The notes under the pieces were generated by a model that saw only the letters and a list, made by a program, of their open reading frames with translations, did not search any database and was not told the DNA's origin. This document shows, in pieces, positions 9,237 through 19,323 of a stretch of DNA of 51,876 bases. The position numbers and the translations under genes are program-made. The stretch spans positions 1-51,876 of the forward strand of contig VGIC01000010.1 of NCBI GenBank assembly GCA_016867975.1, in the 5' to 3' direction. This stretch comes from Betaproteobacteria bacterium. GTDB lineage: Bacteria > Pseudomonadota > Gammaproteobacteria > Burkholderiales > Methylophilaceae. Each line of letters begins with the position of its first letter. The stretch's first letter is position 1.

Positions 9237-10301
9237 CTAGTCCTCATTCTCATTGGTGATTTGTGATTTAAATTCCTCAGAGAGCAGGAGTTGTGCGCCA
9301 CTGGTGACGACTTGGTCATCGGCTTTTAGTGTGCCTTGATAAAACCATCCGTTATCTAATTCGATATCTGTATTGATGGGAAGTCGGCTGAATTGATGAC
9401 TCGCCGTTTTTTGATAGACCCATGGTTTACCCGAGTACCAGACAATGGCCGTGTTGGGGATCACTACACCATTGCTACTTTTGTTGGAGGTCGCAGTTAG
9501 CGCGTTGATTTGCATACCCGTGCGTAACTCAGTTCCCTTGGCTAAATAGTAATAGGTTTTTCCTTGAATGGTCGTGTTGCTGACAGGCGCTGGTGAAATG
9601 AAACTGGCTTTGATTTTGTGTGATGGGGCTGCGGTCGGGGCAATGACAATGCTACTGTTTTCTCGGGGTTCTGCTGCATCAAAAGGGAGTGTCGTTTTAA
9701 CCAATACGTTTTGATTAGAAATAAGATTTTGTAACAGTGGACTGGTGTTTTGCGCTGTGGCATGTTTTGTAAGGGTGTCTCCCCAAGTTTGACGCATACT
9801 GTCAGCGAGATTCTTTGCGTTGGATTCAGCCGCAATAATTTTTGCTTCATCAGCCTTCACGTTGGCTGAGGCAATGCTGACGACTTTATCCGAGACATTT
9901 TTATTATCCTGATTAAGAATTTGTAGTCGGGTATATTCCTGCTTGTTTTGAGCCAAAGAAGTGCGCAACACCTGTGCATCTGCCACGGCAGATAAATAGC
10001 GTGTGCGTAGCTCGATTAAACTATCTATTGCAACTACGTTGCCATAAGTACTGATGCTTGCTTGATGAGAGCTGGCAGAAAGGGCGCTGGTTTCAATACC
10101 GCTCTGTTTCTGTGTGGCGGGGCTGATGGTAATCACTGTTATGCCATCTACACGGGTGATATAGTCAAGTGTTTCAATCTCTTCTTCCGTTTCCCGTGCC
10201 ATGAGGTCAAACTCATCTTTGCCATAGAACACCAGCATCCATAACAGCGTGACAATCAGAATTGCCTGTAAACCCATAATGAGGGCCAGTTTACGATTCA
10301 T
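9237..10301 (-). CDS. RND efflux periplasmic adaptor (membrane fusion protein)
   Basis: Adaptor expected to bridge pump and outer-membrane channel. A single N-terminal membrane anchor (LALIMGLQAILIVTLLWMLVFYG, residues about 4-26) is followed by an acidic stretch, a beta segment (GITVITISPATQKQSGIETSAL), a helical hairpin region rich in Ala/Asn/Gln (about residues 105-170) and a C-terminal barrel (GVVIPNTAIVWYSGKPWVYQ...VVTSGAQLLLSEEFKSQI). 354 aa is small for the family. No His- or Met-rich metal-binding extension is seen. Its ATG overlaps the end of the upstream channel gene by four bases, so expression is coupled. Confidence 0.85.
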   Translation of the reverse strand: MNRKLALIMGLQAILIVTLLWMLVFYGKDEFDLMARETEEEIETLDYITRVDGITVITISPATQKQSGIETSALSASSHQASISTYGNVVAIDSLIELRTRYLSAVADAQVLRTSLAQNKQEYTRLQILNQDNKNVSDKVVSIASANVKADEAKIIAAESNAKNLADSMRQTWGDTLTKHATAQNTSPLLQNLISNQNVLVKTTLPFDAAEPRENSSIVIAPTAAPSHKIKASFISPAPVSNTTIQGKTYYYLAKGTELRTGMQINALTATSNKSSNGVVIPNTAIVWYSGKPWVYQKTASHQFSRLPINTDIELDNGWFYQGTLKADDQVVTSGAQLLLSEEFKSQITNENED

Positions 10302-11746
10302 GAGTGTGGATTCCTATCATCAAATCTTAGGGGGTCAATGTGAAGGGGTCTTTTGTTGAGCGGGACTTGCCGTACATTTTCTAATGCAATGAGCGCACGG
10401 CGCAGTTCGAAATCGGCATTGGTAACGTTCTTTTCGCTAAGCGTTTCTTCCAGTTTTGCATAGGTCATCTCAAGTCGGTCTGCTTCACCAGCAGATAATC
10501 TGCTCTTGACACGCATCGTATTGTTTTTTTGCAGGGTATGCAGTCTTTTTTGCTCTTCTGCGACAAGCGTGGTCTGTATCACATTGGCGAACGCGGTATT
10601 GACTTCAGCGATTACCGTGTTTTGTAAGGCTTCAAATTGTGCAGCCTCTACCTCGCGCAGTTGTTGCGCTTCGGCGATGGCCAATTTATTTTTGTTGAGC
10701 ACAGTCAGCAGACCTGAAAAGCCGAGTGACCATAGCCTGCTACCAAATTCATAGATATAGGCAGGGCTGAATACGATGTTTGGGTATTGATTGGCTATTT
10801 CAAGTTTAATTTTTGCTTCTGCAGTTGCATAGCGTTCTAGCGCAATGCGAATATCCAGACGATTTAACAGTGCTATTTCCTCAGTTTCTGACCGTGAATC
10901 AGCTAGGATAGGTGCGAATTCTTCAGCCTGCATCAGCGGCATGGCTTTTACCACCTCCAGTGGCAGTCCAATATGGCTTGCTAGGTCGGCATGTAGTAAG
11001 AATCTTTTTTGTAGCAAAGCATTCTGTTCTGCGGTCGTAGATTGCAGTTGCAGTTTTGCATTGCTGAGATCAACGATAGTCGCGGCACCAAGATCCAGGC
11101 GCTTTTGAAAAATGTCGACAATTTCTTTTTTTATGGCGTATTCATTTGATATGGCGGCAAGCTGTTTCTCATTCAATTGATAGGCATGCAAAGCCTGTGC
11201 AACCATATTTCTAAGTATCCAGGCACGTTGAGCGATCTCAAGCTTGGCTACTTCGGAAAGGTGATTGGCATTTTCGATGCGGATATCACGCTTGTTGGCA
11301 GTCTCGAAGGGAATGTCGATGCCGAATTCAAACAGCCAGGGACTCACGTCTTGGTTGACGTTGTTGCTACGTGCATAGCGCGTGGAGACCGATGGGATGG
11401 GTTTTTCAGATGCACTGGCTTGATTTGCAACAGCAGCGCGCCATTGCGCACGCGCTACATCCAGACTCGGGTGAAAAAATAATGCGCAGTATGTCAGCTC
11501 ATCTACTCCCCAATGCTTAAAGGGAATCTGGTCGCGACTATAGCCATTAAGCACCAGATATTGGATAAACGCCTCGTTGCCGATACTTTTATTTTTTAAT
11601 TTTGAGCTAATTGCCTGGGGCTCAAGCGGCTTTGCGAAATACTGCTGAAATCCGCACCCGCTCATCAGCATCGGGATGCCGATTATGCAAACGCACATGC
11701 GAATCATGGCGCTCAGGACTTGTGGTTGTCTAGGAAGGATACTCAC
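10298..11746 (-). CDS. Outer membrane efflux lipoprotein (TolC/OMF family)
   Basis: Outer-membrane channel component of the RND system. The N-terminus contains a lipoprotein signal with lipobox LMSGC; the body is long amphipathic helices rich in Ala, Gln, Glu and Leu in two repeats (NQASASEKPIPSVSTRYARSNN...; IANQYPNIVFSPAYIYEFGSRLWSLGFS...), typical of TolC-like proteins. The GTG at 11746 gives 482 aa; an internal ATG at 11707 gives a more typical short signal peptide, and neither has a clear ribosome binding site. First structural gene of the OMF-adaptor-pump operon. Confidence 0.87.
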   Translation of the reverse strand: MSILPRQPQVLSAMIRMCVCIIGIPMLMSGCGFQQYFAKPLEPQAISSKLKNKSIGNEAFIQYLVLNGYSRDQIPFKHWGVDELTYCALFFHPSLDVARAQWRAAVANQASASEKPIPSVSTRYARSNNVNQDVSPWLFEFGIDIPFETANKRDIRIENANHLSEVAKLEIAQRAWILRNMVAQALHAYQLNEKQLAAISNEYAIKKEIVDIFQKRLDLGAATIVDLSNAKLQLQSTTAEQNALLQKRFLLHADLASHIGLPLEVVKAMPLMQAEEFAPILADSRSETEEIALLNRLDIRIALERYATAEAKIKLEIANQYPNIVFSPAYIYEFGSRLWSLGFSGLLTVLNKNKLAIAEAQQLREVEAAQFEALQNTVIAEVNTAFANVIQTTLVAEEQKRLHTLQKNNTMRVKSRLSAGEADRLEMTYAKLEETLSEKNVTNADFELRRALIALENVRQVPLNKRPLHIDPLRFDDRNPHS

Positions 11747-11774
11747 TTAAAATAAAGCACCAGACTTTAATGAT

Positions 11775-12020
11775 TTAGATAATTTCAGCGTGGACGGCAT
11801 TCAGCGCTTCCTGCAGTGTCTCCTCACTCAGACCATTGATGGAGGTTGCTAGCAGGTCGGCGGCTTCGATTGTGGCAACAGGAAGATTATGACTATCCAA
11901 CTCTGCAATCAGCCCAGCTGCAATCCCAGTTATTTTGAGTAAAGATTGTCGCTCGCGCATCAATAGCTCTAACTCTGTGCGCAGCATGTTAATCTCATTT
12001 TGATTGATGGTGTGTTGCAT
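11775..12020 (-). CDS. Small hypothetical protein at the head of the RND operon
   Basis: An 81-aa protein starting MQHTINQNEINMLRTELELLMRERQSLLKITGIAAGLIAELD. The ATG at 12020 has GGGAG about eight bases upstream, better than the longer frame that continues to 12089. The first half is predicted helical and coiled-coil-like (Leu/Glu/Arg heptads); the second half is acidic and helical (ATIEAADLLATSINGLSEETLQEALNAVHAEII). No signal peptide, cysteine pair or metal-ligand cluster. It lies 28 bases upstream of the channel gene on the same strand and is probably cotranscribed. I do not recognise a family. Confidence 0.6.
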   Translation of the reverse strand: MQHTINQNEINMLRTELELLMRERQSLLKITGIAAGLIAELDSHNLPVATIEAADLLATSINGLSEETLQEALNAVHAEII

Positions 12021-12191
12021 ATGCGTGCTCCCGGTATGGTTGGGTTCTGTGCGAGTGTAAATTTTCTCTGACCATTTTCGCATAATCAAGATTAGATTTG
12101 TAAAAATTGGCGTTACTTTATGAGGTTGTTTTGATAAATCCGTTTACTTTTTTGATTAAGGCTTCTCGTAATCGTTAAACTTGAGATACAA

Positions 12192-12219
12192 TTGCAAATT
12201 GTCTAATCGGCCTGATAAT
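12192..12219 (+). promoter_or_regulatory. Probable promoter of tRNA-Leu
   Basis: TTGCAA (12192-12197), a 16-base spacer and GATAAT (12214-12219) resemble a sigma-70 promoter. The predicted start near 12226 is about 12 bases before the mature tRNA 5' end. Confidence 0.5.
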
Positions 12220-12237
12220 GATGGTCGTAACACTACT

Positions 12238-12322
12238 GCGAAAGTGGCGGAATTGGTAGACGCACTGGATTTAGGTTCCAGCGCCGCAGGGCGTGAGAGT
12301 TCGAGTCTCTCCTTTCGCACCA
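12238..12322 (+). tRNA. tRNA-Leu (UAG)
   Basis: An 85-base cloverleaf with acceptor stem GCGAAAG/CTTTCGC and encoded CCA. The anticodon stem CTGGA/TCCAG encloses loop TTTAGGT, so the anticodon is UAG. The long variable arm typical of leucine tRNAs is present, and the T arm contains TTCGAGT. Solitary tRNA upstream of tig. Confidence 0.96.
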
Positions 12323-12418
12323 TAACTTTAATTTAATTGAATGGCTTTTCTGTGAAGTTGCATCTTGATTTAAGGTGCTTTTTCTACGGTTTTCGGCTAA
12401 GAATTTAGGAATTACAGC

Positions 12419-13723
12419 ATGGCTTTAAATGTTGAAACGCTCAGCAATTTAGAACGCAGAGTCACAATCACTGTCCCACTTCAGCCGCTTGAGGCACAAA
12501 TTAAGCAGCGTTTGAGTCAACTTTCCCGCACCGCAAAATTTCCTGGTTTCAGACCGGGCAAGGCACCGCTGGGTTTGGTGAATCAGCACTATGGTCACCA
12601 AGTGCGCGATGAAGTGTATTCTGGCGCAGTGGAGAAGAGTTTTGGTGATGCGGTTGAGCAGGCCAAGTTGCGCGTGGCGGGCTTCCCTAATATCGAACAT
12701 AAGCCATTTGATCAGGCTTCAGAGACGCTCGAATACACCGCGACTTTTGAGATTTTTCCTGAAGTGAAGATCGGTGATTTATCCAAGGTCAAGATTGAGC
12801 GGCCAGCTTTAGAAGTGGCGGACGCTGATGTTAAGAAAACCTTGGACGTGCTGGTAAAACAGCGCGTATCTTTCGAGCCTGTTAAGCGTGCCGCTAAAAA
12901 AGGTGATCGTGTAAAAGTGACCTTGAAGGCCTTTATTGATGGTCAAGAAGTTGAATCGACTGGAGACGAAGGCATCGAGTTGGTTTTGGGTGAGCCAGGT
13001 CGTATGGCTGGTTTTGATGATGAATTGACCGGCGGCAAAACTGGTGTCACTAAAACATTCGAAATCGTATATCCAGAAGACCACAATCCGGCACAGTTGG
13101 CAGGTAAGGCTGTCGGTTATAAAGTGACATTTGTGACGGTTTCACAGCCGAAATATCCTGAGATTGATGCAGATTTTGCTAAGAGCTTGGGAGTGGCTGA
13201 CGGCGATGTTGAGAAAATGAAGGCCGAAGTGGCTGAGAGCTTGAAACAAGAAGTTGCTAAGCGTGTGAGCGCTGAGGTGAAAGAGCAAGTGTTCCAAACC
13301 CTGATAGACACTTCAGAATTTGATATTCCGCGCATTATCTTGCAGACTGAAATTGGTCGGATGATGGAATCTGCGGAGCAAAATCTTAAGCAACGTGGCG
13401 CAGATATGAGTAACGTCCGACTGGAGCCGGCAATGTTTGAAGATCAAGCAAAGCGTAGCGCTAAGTTACGTCTGGTTCTTGGCGAGTTAATAAATGGCAA
13501 TGGCTTGCATGCAAGTGCTGATCAAGTGCGTGCGATGGTGGATGTGTTTGCGCAAAGTTTTGAGCGCCCATCTGAGGTGGTGGCTTGGTATTATGCTGAC
13601 CCAAAACGTTTGGATGAGCCTGCCGCATTGGCGACTGAAGAGAACGCAGTAAGCTGGGTATTGTCAAAGGCCAAAGTGACAGACAAGAAAGTTAAATTCG
13701 ACGAGCTGATGGGAACTAAGTGA
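12419..13723 (+). CDS. tig: Trigger factor, ribosome-associated chaperone
   Basis: Binds the ribosome exit tunnel and shields nascent chains; also a peptidyl-prolyl isomerase. The N-terminal ribosome-binding domain has the signature [17 protein letters not shown] (near residues 39-55; E. coli GFRxGK). An FKBP-type domain follows ([44 protein letters not shown], about 160-205), then the helical C-terminal domain. 434 aa matches E. coli (432). Its TGA overlaps the ATG of clpP, giving the conserved tig-clpP-clpX order. Confidence 0.98.
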   Translation: MALNVETLSNLERRVTITVPLQPLEAQIKQRLSQLSRTAKFPGFRPGKAPLGLVNQHYGHQVRDEVYSGAVEKSFGDAVEQAKLRVAGFPNIEHKPFDQASETLEYTATFEIFPEVKIGDLSKVKIERPALEVADADVKKTLDVLVKQRVSFEPVKRAAKKGDRVKVTLKAFIDGQEVESTGDEGIELVLGEPGRMAGFDDELTGGKTGVTKTFEIVYPEDHNPAQLAGKAVGYKVTFVTVSQPKYPEIDADFAKSLGVADGDVEKMKAEVAESLKQEVAKRVSAEVKEQVFQTLIDTSEFDIPRIILQTEIGRMMESAEQNLKQRGADMSNVRLEPAMFEDQAKRSAKLRLVLGELINGNGLHASADQVRAMVDVFAQSFERPSEVVAWYYADPKRLDEPAALATEENAVSWVLSKAKVTDKKVKFDELMGTK

Positions 13724-14367
13724 TGAACGAAATGCGACAGTCACAAGTGCAAAGCGATTTAACGCCAATGGGGTTGGGATACATTCCAATGGTGATTGAG
13801 CAAAGTGGCCGTGGTGAGCGTTCTTTCGATATCTACTCACGCTTGCTAAAAGAGCGAGTGGTGTTTTTGGTCGGTCCGGTCAATGATATGTCGGCCAATT
13901 TGGTGGTTGCACAGTTGTTGTTTTTGGAGGCTGAGAATCCGGATAAGGATATCTTTCTTTACATCAACTCGCCAGGGGGTTCTGTCACTGCCGGCATGTC
14001 GATTTATGACACCATGCAGTTTATCAAGCCTGATGTCAGCACGCTGTGTATTGGACAAGCGGCCAGCATGGGTGCATTTTTACTTGCAGCAGGCGCCAAA
14101 GGTAAGCGTTTCAGCCTGCCAAACTCTCGCGTCATGATTCATCAGCCCTCTGGTGGATTTCAAGGTCAGTCCAGTGATATTGAAATTCACGCAAAAGAGA
14201 TTCTATATTTGCGCGCTAAACTCAATGAGATTCTTGCGCACCATACTGGTAGGACTGCTGAAGAAATCGATCGTGATACTGAGCGCGATAACTTTATGAG
14301 TGCAGAGCAGTCAGTGGTATATGGTATGATTGACAAAGTCATTGGCAATCGTAACGAAGTGGCTTAA
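13723..14367 (+). CDS. clpP: ATP-dependent Clp protease proteolytic subunit
   Basis: Serine peptidase that forms the tetradecameric chamber used by ClpX. The catalytic triad is visible as Ser115 (GQAASMGAF), His140 ([10 protein letters not shown]) and Asp189 (ERDNFMS), numbering from the ATG at 13723. The oxyanion region [11 protein letters not shown] is intact. 214 aa is normal. The start overlaps the tig stop (TGATG); a GTG three bases upstream and an ATG nine bases downstream are alternatives. A short propeptide is expected. Confidence 0.98.
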   Translation: MNEMRQSQVQSDLTPMGLGYIPMVIEQSGRGERSFDIYSRLLKERVVFLVGPVNDMSANLVVAQLLFLEAENPDKDIFLYINSPGGSVTAGMSIYDTMQFIKPDVSTLCIGQAASMGAFLLAAGAKGKRFSLPNSRVMIHQPSGGFQGQSSDIEIHAKEILYLRAKLNEILAHHTGRTAEEIDRDTERDNFMSAEQSVVYGMIDKVIGNRNEVA

Positions 14368-14425
14368 CACTTGTTTCTTATTGGCTAGCGCGTATTCTGG
14401 CTAAGTATTTCATAGGATAAGGTTC

Positions 14426-15706
14426 ATGGCATCTAAAGCCAACGACGACAAATTACTTTATTGCTCATTCTGCGGTAAAAGTCAGCATGAAGTGAAAAAG
14501 CTCATTGCAGGTCCTTCTGTCTTTATTTGTAACGAGTGTGTGGACTTGTGCAATGACATCATCAAAGAAGAAGTTCAAAACTCCGAAAGTCTGAAATCAG
14601 CCGAAGCCAGTCTGCCCACCCCCCAGGAAATCTGTAAGATACTTGATCAATACGTCATTGGTCAAACGCAGGCAAAAAAGAATCTCGCCGTTGCTGTATA
14701 TAACCACTATAAACGGCTTGGTCATAATGCGTTGTCAAATGGTGGACAAAAGGACGAGGTGGATATTGCCAAGAGCAACATTTTGCTGATAGGTCCAACG
14801 GGCTCGGGTAAGACCTTGCTGGCCCAAACCTTGGCAAGATTGCTGGACGTGCCATTTGTGATGGCAGATGCCACGACCTTGACCGAGGCTGGTTATGTGG
14901 GGGAAGACGTAGAAAACATTATGCAGAAATTGCTGCAGAAATGTGACTACGATATAGAAAAAGCACAGCGCGGTATCGTTTATATCGATGAAGTCGATAA
15001 GATTTCTCGTAAGTCTGATAATCCTTCTATTACGCGTGATGTTTCTGGTGAAGGTGTGCAACAGGCATTGCTGAAGTTGATTGAAGGAACGGTAGCTTCG
15101 ATTCCTCCGCAGGGTGGACGTAAGCATCCAAATCAAGAATTTGTGCAGTTAGATACAACGAACATTCTCTTTATTTGTGGTGGCGCATTTGATGGCTTGG
15201 AAAAAGTCATTCGTCTACGCTCTGAGAAAGGCGGCATCGGCTTTGGTGCTGAAGTAAAGGGTAAAGCTGATGTGCGTGAGGTGGGGGCGGTGTTGCGCGA
15301 TGTTGAGCCTGAAGACTTAATTAAATTTGGTTTGATCCCAGAATTCATCGGTCGTCTACCTGTGGTAGCAACACTGGAGTCTCTTGATGAAGCTGCATTA
15401 GTCACCATTCTGACTGAGCCTAAGAATGCGCTGACTAAACAATATATCAAGTTATTCAAGATGGAAGGAGTTGATCTTGAATTCAGAGAATCAGCACTGT
15501 TGCTCATTGCTAAAAAAGCATTAGAACGCAAGACCGGCGCACGTGGTTTGCGCTCTATCATGGAGCACGCTTTGCTGGAGATTATGTATGAGCTTCCTTC
15601 ATTGAAAAATTTAAACAAAGTGGTTATCGATGAAGGTGCGATTCGTGGTGACTCCGCGCCAATCTTGATCTATGCGAACAAGACAGCTGAAGAGGTGGCT
15701 GGATAG
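14426..15706 (+). CDS. clpX: ATP-dependent Clp protease ATP-binding subunit ClpX
   Basis: AAA+ unfoldase feeding substrates to ClpP. The N-terminal zinc-binding domain shows CSFC (C13, C16) and CNEC (C35, C38). Walker A is GPTGSGKT near residue 118, the pore loop is GYVGEDVE near 155, Walker B is VYIDEVDK, and GARGLR provides the sensor-2 arginine. 426 aa is typical. It lies 58 bases after clpP. The 272 bases after clpX contain the lon promoter and no gene. Confidence 0.98.
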   Translation: MASKANDDKLLYCSFCGKSQHEVKKLIAGPSVFICNECVDLCNDIIKEEVQNSESLKSAEASLPTPQEICKILDQYVIGQTQAKKNLAVAVYNHYKRLGHNALSNGGQKDEVDIAKSNILLIGPTGSGKTLLAQTLARLLDVPFVMADATTLTEAGYVGEDVENIMQKLLQKCDYDIEKAQRGIVYIDEVDKISRKSDNPSITRDVSGEGVQQALLKLIEGTVASIPPQGGRKHPNQEFVQLDTTNILFICGGAFDGLEKVIRLRSEKGGIGFGAEVKGKADVREVGAVLRDVEPEDLIKFGLIPEFIGRLPVVATLESLDEAALVTILTEPKNALTKQYIKLFKMEGVDLEFRESALLLIAKKALERKTGARGLRSIMEHALLEIMYELPSLKNLNKVVIDEGAIRGDSAPILIYANKTAEEVAG

Positions 15707-15902
15707 TTAGCTCTTAAAACCACTATTTCTATCATCTCAGCTTTGTGGCTCTTTGCAAGTTTTTGGCTGAGATTTTCATATCAAGTTTTCTGTAAATCCT
15801 GCACAATAAACACTTGTCATCGTATAACTGGAAGGGCAATATCGCCAACTTTCAGCAGCTATCGCAAAAAGAGTGCTTTTCTAGGTTAAATATTAAATTG
15901 CA

Positions 15903-15928
15903 CTTGAACTGTTTTGAGTCAGCCCCAT
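15903..15928 (+). promoter_or_regulatory. Sigma-32 (RpoH) heat-shock promoter of lon
   Basis: CTTGAA (15903-15908), a 14-base spacer and CCCCAT (15923-15928) match the RpoH consensus (CTTGAA, 13-17 bases, CCCCAT) at every listed position. It ends 50 bases before the lon ATG. The CCCC of the -10 element could also pair with the GGGG about 14 bases downstream (GCCCC...GGGGC). RpoH control of lon is known in E. coli. Confidence 0.8.
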
Positions 15929-15978
15929 CAATAGATTAAGGGGCGTAGCTTCGTTTTTCATTTTGAGAGTTTCTGTTT

Positions 15979-18438
15979 ATGACGCAATCATTACCTTCAT
16001 TTAACTTAGATGGCGACATGTTGCCACTTTTGCCATTACGCGATGTGGTTGTCTATCCGCATTTGGTCATTCCACTCTTTGTTGGTAGATCAAGATCTGT
16101 TAAGGCCTTGGAGCTTGCCTCAGCAGGCAATAAGCAGGTATTGCTAGTAGCGCAGAAATCCGCGAATAAAGATGATCCAGTGGCGGAAGACCTTTACGAG
16201 ATTGGTACTGTAGCAACCGTGTTGCAGATGCTTAAATTGCCAGATGGCACGGTTAAAGTTTTGGTTGAAGGTGTGCAGCGCGCAAAGGTGAGTCATTTCA
16301 CAGAAACTGAAGAGTGTTTTGCGGCTAAAGCGGAGTTGATTGCTGACACTGAGACGGATGTTGAGATACAGGCACTGATGCGAACTGTTTTTGCTCAATT
16401 TGACCAGTATGTGAAATTGAATAAAAAAATACCGCCAGAAATCTTAACCTCATTGGCAAGTATTGATGAAGCAGGACGTTTGGCAGATACCATTGCCGCC
16501 CATCTAACCCTCAAGCTGGAAGAAAAACAAAAGATTCTTGAGATGTTTGATGTGGCTGCGCGACTAGAGCATTTGTTACATTTGATGGAAGGCGAGATTG
16601 ATATCTTGCAAGTCGAGAAGCGCATTCGCGGTCGTGTGAAGCGCCAGATGGAAAAAACACAGCGTGAATATTATCTGAATGAGCAGGTAAAAGCGATTCA
16701 GAAAGAGCTCGGTGAGCATGACGAGAATGCCGAGATGGATGAGCTGGAGAAGCGCATCGAAGAGGCTCATATGCCTAAAGAAGCGCTGGCTAAAGTTTCA
16801 AGTGAGCTGAAGAAACTCAAGCTGATGTCGCCGATGTCAGCGGAGGCGTCAGTTGTTCGAAACTACATTGATATCTTGATCAATTTGCCCTGGAAGAAAA
16901 AAACGAAAATCAGTAAAGATCTGCTTAAGGCTGAAGCGGTGCTTGATGATGACCATTTTGGTTTGGAAAAAGTCAAAGAACGCATCGTCGAGTATCTTGC
17001 TGTTCAGCAGCGCGTGGATAAAATCAAAGCGCCTATCTTGTGTTTGGTCGGACCGCCAGGTGTAGGTAAGACTTCATTGGGGCAAAGTATTGCCAAGGCG
17101 GTTAATCGTAAATTCATCCGTATGGCGCTGGGTGGGGTGCGTGATGAGTCTGAGATTCGAGGTCATCGACGGACCTATATCGGTTCAATGCCAGGCAAGA
17201 TATTGCAAAGTATGGCCAAAGTTGGGGTCAAGAACCCATTGTTCTTGCTGGATGAAGTAGACAAGTTGGGGCAGGACTTCAGAGGTGATCCTTCTTCCGC
17301 TTTGCTGGAGGTGCTGGATCCTGAACAAAACCATACTTTTGCCGACCACTATGTTGAAGTGGAATACGATTTGTCAGATGTGATGTTCGTGGCCACGGCC
17401 AACTCGATGAATATTCCAGCACCTTTGCTGGACCGTATGGAGATTATTAATCTCTCAGGCTACACTGAAGACGAGAAGGTTAATATTGCCATGCGCTATT
17501 TGTTGCCAAAACAACTCAAAGCACATGGACTTAAAGAACACGAAGTGCATATGGGTGAGTCGGTGATTCGCGATATTGTACGTTTTTATACGCGTGAGGC
17601 AGGTGTCCGCTGGTTGGAGCAGGAAATTGCGAAAGTATGTCGCAAAGTAGTCAAGGAACTACTCACTATAAAAGTGAAAAAGGATGAAAAAACCACCAAG
17701 AGGATCAGTGTTACGCCCAAGAGTTTGAACAAGTATCTTGGTGTGCAAAGGTACGATTTTGGCATTGCTGCAAAAGAAAACCAGGTAGGGCAGGTGACGG
17801 GATTGGCTTGGACCTCTGTGGGAGGAGAGTTGCTGACCATTGAGGCGGTGTTGTTACCTGGCAAAGGCAAGACGACAACCACGGGCAAGTTGGGTGACGT
17901 CATGAAAGAGTCAACGCAAGCGGCCATGAGCGTGGTGCGCAGTCGGGCGAGCCGATTGGGTATCAACAGTAATTTTTATGAAGAGCATGATATTCACATT
18001 CACTTTCCTGAAGGCGCCACACCTAAAGATGGTCCAAGTGCGGGAATTGCCATTACGACTGCACTGGTTTCTATTTTGACGGGCATTCCCGTGCGGGCCG
18101 ATGTGGCAATGACGGGTGAAATTACTTTGAGGGGTGAGGTGTTGCCTATCGGAGGCCTAAAAGAGAAGTTATTGGCTGCACATCGAGGTGGCATCAAGAC
18201 GGTTCTGATTCCTCAGCAGAATGTGAAAGATCTGTCTGAGATTCCAGATAACATTAAAAATCATTTGGATATCCATGCGGTGCAATGGATTGATGATGTG
18301 TTGTCGCTAGCGTTAACATCAAAACCAGTGCCTATTAACGAAGAAAAAGCAGTCAAATTGGATGTGGATCAGCCTGTGGTATCCGCTGAAGTTGTCGTTG
18401 AAAATGATCAATCTACGGCGGATGCAACGAAACATTAA
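15979..18438 (+). CDS. lon: ATP-dependent Lon protease (LonA type)
   Basis: Cytosolic hexameric AAA+ serine protease for misfolded and regulatory proteins. Order: N-terminal substrate domain ([23 protein letters not shown]), coiled-coil region, AAA+ with Walker [18 protein letters not shown] near residue 358, and a C-terminal peptidase with the Ser-Lys dyad at S687 (KDGPSAG) and K730 ([10 protein letters not shown]); the 43-residue spacing equals that of E. coli S679-K722. 819 aa, with an acidic non-conserved tail after about residue 785. Own heat-shock promoter upstream; hupB follows. Confidence 0.98.
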   Translation: MTQSLPSFNLDGDMLPLLPLRDVVVYPHLVIPLFVGRSRSVKALELASAGNKQVLLVAQKSANKDDPVAEDLYEIGTVATVLQMLKLPDGTVKVLVEGVQRAKVSHFTETEECFAAKAELIADTETDVEIQALMRTVFAQFDQYVKLNKKIPPEILTSLASIDEAGRLADTIAAHLTLKLEEKQKILEMFDVAARLEHLLHLMEGEIDILQVEKRIRGRVKRQMEKTQREYYLNEQVKAIQKELGEHDENAEMDELEKRIEEAHMPKEALAKVSSELKKLKLMSPMSAEASVVRNYIDILINLPWKKKTKISKDLLKAEAVLDDDHFGLEKVKERIVEYLAVQQRVDKIKAPILCLVGPPGVGKTSLGQSIAKAVNRKFIRMALGGVRDESEIRGHRRTYIGSMPGKILQSMAKVGVKNPLFLLDEVDKLGQDFRGDPSSALLEVLDPEQNHTFADHYVEVEYDLSDVMFVATANSMNIPAPLLDRMEIINLSGYTEDEKVNIAMRYLLPKQLKAHGLKEHEVHMGESVIRDIVRFYTREAGVRWLEQEIAKVCRKVVKELLTIKVKKDEKTTKRISVTPKSLNKYLGVQRYDFGIAAKENQVGQVTGLAWTSVGGELLTIEAVLLPGKGKTTTTGKLGDVMKESTQAAMSVVRSRASRLGINSNFYEEHDIHIHFPEGATPKDGPSAGIAITTALVSILTGIPVRADVAMTGEITLRGEVLPIGGLKEKLLAAHRGGIKTVLIPQQNVKDLSEIPDNIKNHLDIHAVQWIDDVLSLALTSKPVPINEEKAVKLDVDQPVVSAEVVVENDQSTADATKH

Positions 18439-18468
18439 TAAATTTATGCTAAATTCCAAGTTAGACGC

Positions 18469-18498
18469 TTGACACATGCTCGTTGTGCTTGATATAAA
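18469..18498 (+). promoter_or_regulatory. Sigma-70 promoter of hupB
   Basis: A consensus TTGACA (18469-18474), an 18-base spacer and TATAAA (18493-18498). The start site would lie near 18505, about 64 bases upstream of the hupB GTG, consistent with a strongly expressed gene with its own promoter. Confidence 0.75.
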
Positions 18499-18568
18499 GA
18501 CGATACGGATGTGAGTCATCCAGAAGCTTGGCTGTTCTTATTTAAAAAAACCTAGAGAGGGGATATAA

Positions 18569-18841
18569 GTGAATAAATCAGAATTGATTAACGAGATTGC
18601 TGGTGCTGCAGGTATTTCTAAGGCTGCTGCTGGACGTGCGTTGGATGCAACAACTGCAGCAATCGCAAAGGCTATGAAAAAGGGTGATTTAGTAACATTG
18701 ATTGGTTTTGGTACATTTTACGTAGGTAAGCGCGAGGCACGTAATGGTCGTAACCCGCGTACAGGGGCTACAATCAAGATTGCGGCTGCAAATTCACCGA
18801 AATTTAGAGCTGGTAAATCCCTTAAGGATGCTGTAAACTAG
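18569..18841 (+). CDS. hupB: DNA-binding protein HU-beta
   Basis: Small histone-like dimeric protein that bends and compacts DNA. All 90 residues fit [29 protein letters not shown] helices, [21 protein letters not shown] with the DNA-intercalating RNPRTG at the tip of the arm, and the C-terminal helix [15 protein letters not shown]. The start is GTG at 18569 with AGAGAGGGG upstream. lon-hupB-tRNA-Val-tRNA-Asp is a common betaproteobacterial order; only 19 bases separate hupB from tRNA-Val, so cotranscription is likely. Confidence 0.98.
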   Translation: MNKSELINEIAGAAGISKAAAGRALDATTAAIAKAMKKGDLVTLIGFGTFYVGKREARNGRNPRTGATIKIAAANSPKFRAGKSLKDAVN

Positions 18842-18860
18842 CACCCTTGTTGGTTAGGCA

Positions 18861-18936
18861 GGGTGCTTAGCTCAGTTGGTAGAGCGTCGCCCTTACAAGG
18901 CGAATGTCAGCGGTTCGACCCCGTTAGCACCCACCA
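18861..18936 (+). tRNA. tRNA-Val (UAC)
   Basis: 76 bases, acceptor stem GGGTGCT/AGCACCC with encoded CCA. Anticodon stem TCGCC/GGCGA with loop CTTACAA, anticodon UAC. The leader just after hupB contains GCACCC (18841-18846), identical to the 3' acceptor strand and able to pair with the tRNA 5' end. Confidence 0.96.
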
Positions 18937-18980
18937 TTGAGTCGACATTTGTTCTTGGCCGCTTTAAATGAGTCAATTCA

Positions 18981-19014
18981 GAGTGCCTGTGGTTGGGGCA
19001 CTCTTTATTTTTTT
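18981..19014 (+). terminator. Rho-independent terminator after hupB/tRNA-Val
   Basis: GAGTGCC (18981-18987) pairs with GGCACTC (18997-19003); the following sequence is TTTATTTTTTT. It separates tRNA-Val from tRNA-Asp, which therefore needs its own promoter or read-through. Confidence 0.85.
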
Positions 19015-19031
19015 AGAGACGCTTTAGTTTT

Positions 19032-19108
19032 GGAGTGGTAGTTCAGTTGGTTAGAATACCGGCCTGTCACGCCGGGGGTCGCGGGTTCGAGCCCCGTCCA
19101 CTCCGCCA
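19032..19108 (+). tRNA. tRNA-Asp (GUC)
   Basis: 77 bases, acceptor stem GGAGTGG/CCACTCC with encoded CCA. Anticodon stem CCGGC/GCCGG with loop CTGTCAC, anticodon GUC. T arm GCGGGTTCGAGCCCCGT is intact. Confidence 0.97.
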
Positions 19109-19160
19109 ATATGTAAAAATCATTAACTAACAGATAGTTACTGATATGCTGGAAAAGAGA

Positions 19161-19189
19161 AGAGGTATGCCGAAAGGTATACCTCTTTT
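19161..19189 (+). terminator. Terminator after tRNA-Asp
   Basis: AGAGGTATGCC (19161-19171), loop GAAA, GGTATACCTCT (19176-19186) and a TTTT tail. The GAAA tetraloop on an 11-bp stem is a strong terminator. The 134 bases from here to the acs stop show no gene. Confidence 0.85.
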
Positions 19190-19323
19190 GCTTTCTTATT
19201 TTCTTGAACGGCCACGGTCGTTTTACTTCCGCATCATCCTGGAAAACGCCGTTGGAAATAATATAGATCGCCGCAATTCCTTCACGTGCGAATAATGCGA
19301 TTTTATTTCACGGGGAAGCCACA

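Noticed and set aside
19032-19108. Protein-like frame antisense to tRNA-Asp (reads WTGLEPATPGVTGRYSNQL)
   Set aside because: This is the well-known spurious peptide produced by reading tRNA-Asp backwards; the tRNA explains the sequence.
19190-19323. Stop-free minus-strand stretch of about 35 codons after acs (REGIAAIYIISNGVFQDD)
   Set aside because: No start codon, no recognised domain and not in the acs frame; too short to distinguish from chance or a relic.
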